Origin: Argopecten irradians
Taxonomy: Eukaryota > Mollusca > Bivalvia > Pectinida > Pectinidae
Length of the DNA: 64,000 nucleotides
Assembly (NCBI RefSeq): GCF_041381155.1
Contig: NC_091143.1
Coordinates: 28,831,331 to 28,895,330 of the forward strand
Direction of reading: 5' to 3'
The position numbers were made by a program, and so were the translations under genes. The stretch's first letter is position 1; each line of letters opens with the position of its first letter. A model generated the notes under the pieces. It did no database searches. It was not told the DNA's origin and worked only from the letters and a program-made list of their open reading frames with translations. This document shows positions 58,422 through 64,000 of the stretch, piece by piece.

Positions 58422-59310
58422 AATCAGTATCTACAGTAGCTACTCTTGAGTTTTGTCATCACATCCTTGACTATAGAATATGATGATGGAGTGTTTCTCT
58501 CCGCCAAACCGCTTGTCGTGAATAGCCATGGTTTATACCTATGTATATTGTGACATTTTGCACATTGGTGGTTTAAAGGTTAGTGTTAGTATCAACAACA
58601 GGTAAGATGTCACGGATGTTTGTGTAGGAAGGCATCTCACATCCATTCCTGGTATCTATGTCACCATACCATGACTCAGGACAGGAAGATATCATGAACG
58701 CACCCTGAGTCAGGATTCTATATTTCTTAAATGAATTGACTACACATGTTGTCTTTTGAAGGAATTATCTTTGTGTATAAGTTATTTATTCTCGCCTTTC
58801 CTCTGTAATTACTGCAGCATCAACAGTCATCTCGATAAAGACATAAGCTGTCACAGCTATAGAAGATATTCTTTGGTACATTTTTACACGAATGGTATTG
58901 TGCACGATTTTTTTCAAGCTTTTCCAATTCGTCCGTGACGTCACACATACAAAGTGTCATTAAAGTGAAGACAACTTGGCAACATGCAAACCATTTCATT
59001 TTCTTTTCTTTTCGTCTTTTCTTTTTTTCTTTTCAATTTAAATGCTTTGATCGTACGGATGGTGATTTTTCGATACAGATATAACAAAGGTCTCTATGTT
59101 TCTGTAAGATGGAAGTAAATAAAGACAACTCTTACTTGTGCATATCCTTCTCTCACGTATTTGTTTTCCATCATATCACATATCACTCCGATGGAATAAA
59201 CACTCATGAAATGGACAATTAATATGATACTGCCCAGTTAGCGACAACACCAGACATTTTTATTCGTGATGTAAAATCGATTTTTTCGTGGCTTCAATAA
59301 GCCTACGACT
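58422..59310. other. Intergenic, no gene seen
   Basis: Contains a pyrimidine-rich TTTTCTTTTCTTTTC tract at about 59000-59035. No convincing exon. Confidence 0.45.
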
Positions 59311-59312
59311 AT

Positions 59313-59510
59313 TAAAGGCCCACTACCTTTCCGAAACAAAAAATAAAGATTCTTAAAAACATTACTAACATAAGGAGATATATATTGATGGCCTAGGACG
59401 AGGTTACAATACTGGTGTTTTGTTGGAACTGCGATTCTAATAATATACAAACGTTCATTACTTTAAATGCCCACTAGCTTTCCGAAACCGTTTATGATTT
59501 TTAAAATTGA
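59313..59510. mobile_element. Incomplete TTAAAGGCCCA-family MITE
   Basis: ATTAAAGGCCCACTACCTTT, then CTTAAAAACATTACTAACAT, matches the left half of 35622-36013. A second end-like piece (TTTAAATGCCCACTAGCTTT) starts at about 59463. Confidence 0.6.
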
Positions 59511-59972
59511 AATTCAAAACGAGGTTGATAATAATGTAAATTCACAAAAGTTATTGATTTACATTTTTAAAATACTACACGTATCACAACCTACTTAACA
59601 ATTCGATTAAAATAAATAAAAATGTCTTATGTTTCCCGCTAATCATCACACGTTAATTGTTTATCATTGTAGCAAAACAACGAAATGAATCTACACTGTT
59701 AACATAGATTACGTAGGAAATATTGCATTTGTTTGAGGTTGTCACCTCATCATTGGCCATCCATACATATTTTATTATGTTATTTGTTTAAAGAAACTTA
59801 ACTTCTAATGCATTGTCTGTAGCTCGGAACCAAATATTTCCAGAGGTCTTGGATTTGCGGATCGATTCCTCATATAAAGTGTAGATCATAAAAATGGATA
59901 GACATGGATTACCGAAAGGATTGTGATACCATTTGTGACGATACATGGATATGATTATTTCAACCGCATAGT

Positions 59973-60069
59973 CCAAGTACTGACCGCTGGTCGGTGGTGT
60001 TTCTCCGGATACTCAAGTTTTCCTCCAACAACAAACCTGGCACTTCCTTACATGACCCTGGCTGTTGAA
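59973..60069 (+). mobile_element. 5'-truncated SINE
   Basis: CAAGTACTGACCGCTGGTCG through ACCTGGCACTTCCTTACATG to CCTGGCTGTTGA matches the central and tail parts of the SINE at 18680-18901. The tRNA-like head is missing. Confidence 0.75.
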
Positions 60070-60570
60070 AGCTTTTGTGGCTATGTGGTTGAGTGTCGGT
60101 GCCCGTATACCTTTGTTATTCTAGTTATTCGATGGATGACTGCTCTGTTGATTCCAGCTCAGACTTGGCACTTACAGCAGAAGTTTTACAATATTTTGAT
60201 AAAAAAGACATTTTGTTTTGCCATTTTGTAATCCTGTCGTCACGTCATTGTCGATTTTGATGTCACAATGAAAAATGTTGACGAGCACAGTTTGTAAAGA
60301 AACTCAATGTCAACACTTATGGCGAGAAAAAACCCAATTCTATGGTGTAATTTTCCAACCCTGACTTCACAATTAAAAATGTTGCCGAGCAAAGTCGGTA
60401 AAAAATTGTGTCAACACTTTTAGCGATAAATAAAAAAACAAAACAAAAATCGAAGAGTCAAGTCAGTAAAAAAGTCAACACTCATGGCGGGAAATGACAA
60501 AAAAATATTGATTGATCACAGGACGTGGACATATCCAAATCATTCTGAGATCGAAATATTTAAGAATTAA

Positions 60571-60707
60571 CCTCTTACTTTGCTTAGTTTATGAGATGAT
60601 AAACCCAATGGAGCACAAGGTAAATTGCGTAAACGCGAAGCGTTTATGTACAATCTACCGACTGCTGCATTGGGTTTATCATCTCATAAACTAAGCAAAG
60701 TAAGAGG
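60571..60707. repeat. Perfect 40-bp inverted repeat (foldback MITE)
   Basis: Arms 60571-60610 (CCTCTTACTTTGCTTAGTTT...) and 60668-60707 (...CTAAGCAAAGTAAGAGG) are exact reverse complements. The 57-bp centre has a further pair (GTAAACGC and GCGTTTAT). No mismatch in the arms suggests a recent origin. Confidence 0.85.
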
Positions 60708-61409
60708 CTAAATCTTATATTTACAATATTTATCTTAAACGATGAAATCAACAAAAACGTCAGATACAATCATTCGCGGTCAAAATTATACTGCCGTTAT
60801 TTTGATCAAAGCACAACAGCCATTCAAAAAAGCGTGCCGTTGACTGACAGCTTAATCACGCCATTTTTCCATTACGTCACAAAAACTAGTTCTCATATTT
60901 CTGTTTTATTCATGCCAAAATGGCAATAATGCATTCAAAAAAATAAATTTATTTCATTGTAAGTTTCCGATTGTCTCGTACGTTTTGTGGAACGTCAAAG
61001 GAAGTCCTCCAATGTTTACAGGTATTCATACGCACCGAATCGGGTCACGTTCTGCACTCAAGTTATTGGAAAATAAACAGATCTGCACCAACTTAGTTTA
61101 TCGATACAGATATAGTGGCAATTGTAAATATTATGTATTAAAGCATTTCAATGGTATATCTTTATTGGTAGTCTAGGGCTGGTTATCAAACTTCCTTTGT
61201 TCGTATCATGGATTGTCCTAAGAATTGAAGGCTAAAACCATGTTGAGTTGTTTTAGCTGTTCTACTTTAATATGAGAAGTCCGGTTTGAGAAAACAAACA
61301 TTGGTAAATAGATAAATGTATTCATTAATATTTAGATTGATGATTGACAAAAAATGCGAATAATAAAGATTTATTCTCGATGTACAAAAAAATGGGAAAT
61401 CGTTTGCTA
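60708..61409. other. 3' flank of gene D, nothing else seen
   Basis: AT-rich; no exon or repeat recognised. Confidence 0.45.
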
Positions 61410-61712
61410 TCATTTTGCAAAAATTGCGGCCATTGTTACCAGAAGAAGATAAAGCGACACCTGGTGAGAAGTGGCACGTCCGATGTCCTGGACGCATGGT
61501 CGTGTTGTACAGGTACAGGGTTCGATTGCCTCCAGTTTTATCTCAGTATCACACGAGTGGTAGAGTGCCATATCCTCTGCTCCGACGTAGAAGTTAAGAA
61601 CTCGATCTACATACCTTCCAACTTTGTCCATCATACAAGGGTGCAGCCGCAGTTCTTTGATGTATTCTTTGCATTCCTTACGACAGATGAATTTTTCACA
61701 ACGGTTGTGAAG
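61410..61712 (-). CDS. Gene D: last exon of a further temptin/copper monooxygenase gene
   Basis: The exon opens after TTTCAG (acceptor at 61713-61714) and encodes 100 residues ending in TGA. It matches the last exon of gene C throughout: RCEKFICRKECKEYIKEL, then MALYHSCDTEIKLEAIEPC, then CTCTTRPC, and finishes with the hydrophobic tail VSLYLLLVTMAAIFAK, a likely GPI signal. Preceding exons must lie right of the window, because none is found in the 2.3 kb of intron up to 64000. The exon is intact, so this may be a working gene, but the copper-binding parts cannot be checked. Confidence 0.8.
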   Translation of the reverse strand, partial: LHNRCEKFICRKECKEYIKELRLHPCMMDKVGRYVDRVLNFYVGAEDMALYHSCDTEIKLEAIEPCTCTTRPCVQDIGRATSHQVSLYLLLVTMAAIFAK

Positions 61713-64000
61713 CTGAAATGAAAGAAATTGTGCTTGTTATTTTCTTTATCGCAGAATCAACTATTTAACTAGTTGGTCGCATAAGGAAATTGAACTCAAT
61801 TAAGGACGTTCCGAACAGTGATCGAATGCGCCATTCGTTCGGACCTCCTCAGATCAATGAGTGCATTCGGAACTGCACATGAAAATTCTTTTGTGACTAA
61901 GATCATGAAGAATAGCGATCTATATGTTATCCGTCTAACGATATCTTACCATTTAACGTTAAAATCAGGATAGTATAGTCGATAAACGGCGTATTTGTCG
62001 ATATTGTACTTAGTTCGGTTTGCCGAAAGCTTGATACCGGGTGAAAATCAAAGTTTGTACGGTAGGTGTAGGACCTAGTTTCGACAAACTAGATCTTTGA
62101 ATTCGGCTGAGCTAATAAAACATGACGCTACATGTATCTTTTGAGAAGCAAATTACATAACTCATACAAACGGACTGATATGTGCCGATACGATCTCGAG
62201 ATTTCATAACAATCAAGTGATTAAAACATTTTCTGTTCAGTTTAGTTAAACTGTGAACATTTGATACTTAATACACGTGTGTTTTAAGGGAGATGCATCA
62301 TTAAATCAAGATATTCCAATTTTGCCTAGTAATCCTCTAGTAAAAAACTACAGATAGGCCTATAGAAATATTTACATCTCTCCATCGCCCCACCCCTGCT
62401 TTTCGTTCAATTCGTACAAGCTAGTATATTTCATAAATATTGCGTATGTAGATGTCTACATGAATCATGTTTTGCTAATATGATCCTCAATAAGCACTTA
62501 CACGTTCGGGAAACAAGACTTTATTTACTGTATACATGTACGTATTTCCCGTTTTGAGAAAATGCATGGCAGTACTCTGATTCATTTGATTAAAAACTAT
62601 CTTACGAAAATGCACATGTAAGCTAGTGTCAACAACAGTATTATATCTGTGATATAGAAACTAAACATGTAGATGTCGGCATAGACTAGTTATTTTCCTG
62701 TCTGCAGTAATCAGCTGAACGTAGATCGAGGATTCAGAATGAAAGAGTTTTTTCTTAGGCGTACACTTAACGTACAGGTTATATTGAGGATCCAAAAATC
62801 TGTTCTAGTTTACTTCGGATAATAAATATATATATATACATGTATTAGATATGCAGATATCTCCTCAAAAACATACAAAGACATACAGTTGTGTATGATG
62901 AAATCGATTTTATCGACATTATTGTGATCAAGTTGAAGTTATCAACTTCGATCGTTGTCACGTAAACGCTTTAAATCGTTACAAATTTGGCGCAAAATTC
63001 AAATTTATGCTTGAATATCTGCCTCAAACGACTATTGAAGCTAAGATATCTTGACGATGGAAAGATAGAATTTGATAAAATATTTTCCCGCTAAAACAAT
63101 ATAAAATCATGGATTGTCTCAAGGGTAATTGAAGTGCAGGCTTTACACGGAATTTTTTCAGATATTATATCCAGGCAAAATAATGGCTAATTTCTGCCAT
63201 TACTTAGCTTTGTATCACATCAGATCGGTGGCCTCGTGACATTAAATTAACAGTTATAACAATTTTTATTATTAGACTATTACACTTTTAATGCTGAATA
63301 TATAAGATGTTCTTTATAAAAATATTACCGCTCAATTTCGGTCTAATAATATAATTGTGAAAAAAGTCATTTTTAGGGGGTAGGGGTATAGAAAGGCTAA
63401 TTACTCAAAAAATTCCGCGGTTTCTTTTATTCTTTCATCATAACCCAAACAACTGTCCAATTATGTGGACAAAAAAGAAAGAAATTTAAACGACACAATT
63501 TTTTGAAATTAGATATTTAATTTGAAATCCAAATGCGAAAATTGGCCCCTTTTATGCCTCATTTACACGCATTCGCGTGAAAAATTCACAATTAATGTAT
63601 TTTTAAGAGTGGAAACGACATTGAGGTCATTGATAGCCATATAAACTTACATATTAAAGATAAAGAAATTGTGTTGTAATATTTCAGTCAATTACCAAGC
63701 TTTGAAAATGTATGTGTAAACTTGTATTTTGAGAAAAACAGATGGTAAAGTAAGGTTATTGAGAGTACAATATTTCCAAAACCGCACGGTCAAATTCAAA
63801 ATAAAAGCCTTTATAAACAGTTTATCAACCAGTCTTTCAGTGAGCAAATTTTAATGACCTTGACTTGTGGTGTAGAAGCGTTGAGGTAATCACGTTGTCT
63901 GTTTGAGATTGTCCTGTTAGATACATTGTATGTTAATTTTGAAATTGCTCTTATTGTAATAAATTATAGTATGTAAAGATTCAAGCAATAGACATTCAAT
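61713..64000 (-). other. Intron 8 of gene D (at least 2.3 kb)
   Basis: No coding similarity to other members of the cluster and no clear repeat. Confidence 0.5.

Overview
This window is eukaryotic genomic DNA, most likely from a mollusc and probably a bivalve. The evidence is AT-rich sequence, small coding exons split by GT-AG introns, a crowd of short palindromic transposons, a tRNA-derived SINE with a molluscan-type 3' part, and a gene family carrying a domain like temptin, the Aplysia water-borne pheromone protein. No bacterial-style operons are present. The species cannot be named from the sequence alone.

The real genes form one clustered family: secreted or surface-bound copper type II, ascorbate-dependent monooxygenases (the DBH/PHM/MOXD superfamily) whose N-terminus is a temptin-like Cys domain. 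Five loci are visible. Gene A (+, 1-2770) lacks its 5' part because of the window edge. Gene B (+, 6078-12840) is complete with nine coding exons and 544 residues. Locus E (-, 16480-19639) is a decayed pseudogene. Gene C (-, 29993-39563) is complete with nine coding exons and 577 residues. Gene D (-, 61410-61712) shows only its last exon. A and B point right while E, C and D point left. A and B are recent duplicates of each other. E and C are a second duplicated pair whose similarity runs well into introns and flanks. Exon lengths match exon for exon between B and C (210/130/99/180/173 or 176/244/97/286/terminal), and all expected copper ligands are present in both. The variable part is the C-terminus: A, C and D end in a hydrophobic tail of the kind used for GPI anchoring, whereas B stops before it.

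Between and inside the genes is a dense layer of mobile DNA: several MITE families with clear terminal inverted repeats, a 1.7-kb element with four ~325-bp internal units (13.8-15.5 kb), a decayed non-LTR retrotransposon (23.5-25.6 kb) lying between two ~0.75-kb direct repeats, and SINE insertions that can be dated relative to the E/C duplication. From 41.85 to 50.30 kb lies a nested duplicated structure built from long inverted repeats, with no convincing host gene. From about 53.0 to 57.96 kb is a minisatellite of roughly 150 copies of a 32-bp unit. Next to it is one unassigned possible exon (58.07-58.42 kb, -). The rest is intron or intergenic DNA in which I see nothing coding.
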